A stretch of 64,000 nucleotides of DNA, taken from NCBI RefSeq assembly GCF_019399895.1, contig NC_091878.1:1674001-1738000 (forward strand). The letters run 5' to 3'. Origin of the DNA: Cardiocondyla obscurior. Taxonomy: Eukaryota > Arthropoda > Insecta > Hymenoptera > Formicidae. Positions 63,876 to 64,000 of the stretch are shown here, one piece after another (position 1 is the first letter of the stretch; each line of letters opens with the position of its first letter). The position numbers were made by a program, and so were the translations under genes. The notes under the pieces were generated by a model. The model was given only the letters and a program-made list of their open reading frames with translations. It did not search any database and was not told the origin of the DNA.

Positions 63876-64000
63876 GTAAGATTTTAATTTAATCGTCACA
63901 TTTCTCTACAGCTTCTGTATTTTTATCGTTAACGTAAAATTATATTAGTTATATTAGTTATATTAAGACATCGTAATCTAAACTTAAATTATATCTTTCA

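Larger units (their letters stand above)
4047..64000 (+). other. Large multi-exon gene (5' part), product not recognised
   Basis: Gene-level model built by reading. A promoter at 4047 leads into non-coding exons 4047-4778, 22167-22488 and 22602-22645. The exon with the start codon is 58235-58542, followed by coding exons 59937-60392, 61860-62251, 62907-63416 and 63527-63875. Inferred introns are 17388, 113, 35589, 1394, 1467, 655 and 110 nt long, all GT-AG. The coding exons join with matching phases (0, 0, 2, 2, 0) into 619 codons with no stop, and the gene continues past the window. Linking the distant 5' exons to the coding exons is inference: they share the strand, each has good splice signals, and the first coding exon has an acceptor directly upstream, so a spliced leader must exist somewhere. 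The protein family was not recognised. Confidence 0.65.

Overview
This is an AT-rich, CpG-replete animal window with GT-AG introns, long poly-T and poly-pyrimidine runs, intron-free eukaryotic tRNAs and an insect-style start context (CAAC before the ATG). Taken together this suggests an insect, most likely a hymenopteran such as an ant or bee. That placement is an inference from composition and style, not a database match. No bacterial, viral or clearly recognisable transposon coding sequence was seen.

The window is best explained as the 5' part of one large plus-strand gene. A TATA-less promoter near 4047 has an initiator and a correctly spaced downstream promoter element, followed by a long non-coding first exon (about 4047-4778, donor at 4779). 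Two candidate non-coding exons lie in the middle (22167-22488 and a 44-nt exon at 22602-22645). After a 35.6-kb intron comes the exon that holds the start codon (exon 58235-58542, ATG at 58393). Four more coding exons follow (59937-60392, 61860-62251, 62907-63416, 63527-63875). Their splice sites and phases join into a continuous reading frame of 619 codons that is still open at the window edge. The protein is Ser/Thr/Asn/Gln-rich and probably mostly disordered, with a basic N-terminus, a Tyr-rich block, a strongly acidic block and a basic C-terminal stretch. I do not recognise the family. The inferred 5' leader is about 1.26 kb and carries at least six short upstream ORFs.

Region by region: 1-4046 holds no supportable gene (upstream flank); 4047-4778 is the promoter and first exon; 4779-22166 is intron 1, which hosts three tRNA genes on the same strand (Ser-GCT, Asp-GTC, Lys-CTT); 22167-22645 holds two small candidate leader exons; 22646-58234 is a giant intron with simple repeats, a 12-bp minisatellite and one speculative exon; 58235-63875 holds the coding exons. 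A short GC-rich island in the intron after the first coding exon (58831-58980) stands out as a candidate regulatory element or alternative promoter.

Nearly all of the many other open frames look like chance or low-complexity shadows. The gene model rests on splice signals and phase agreement only, so the 5' exons are less certain than the coding exons.
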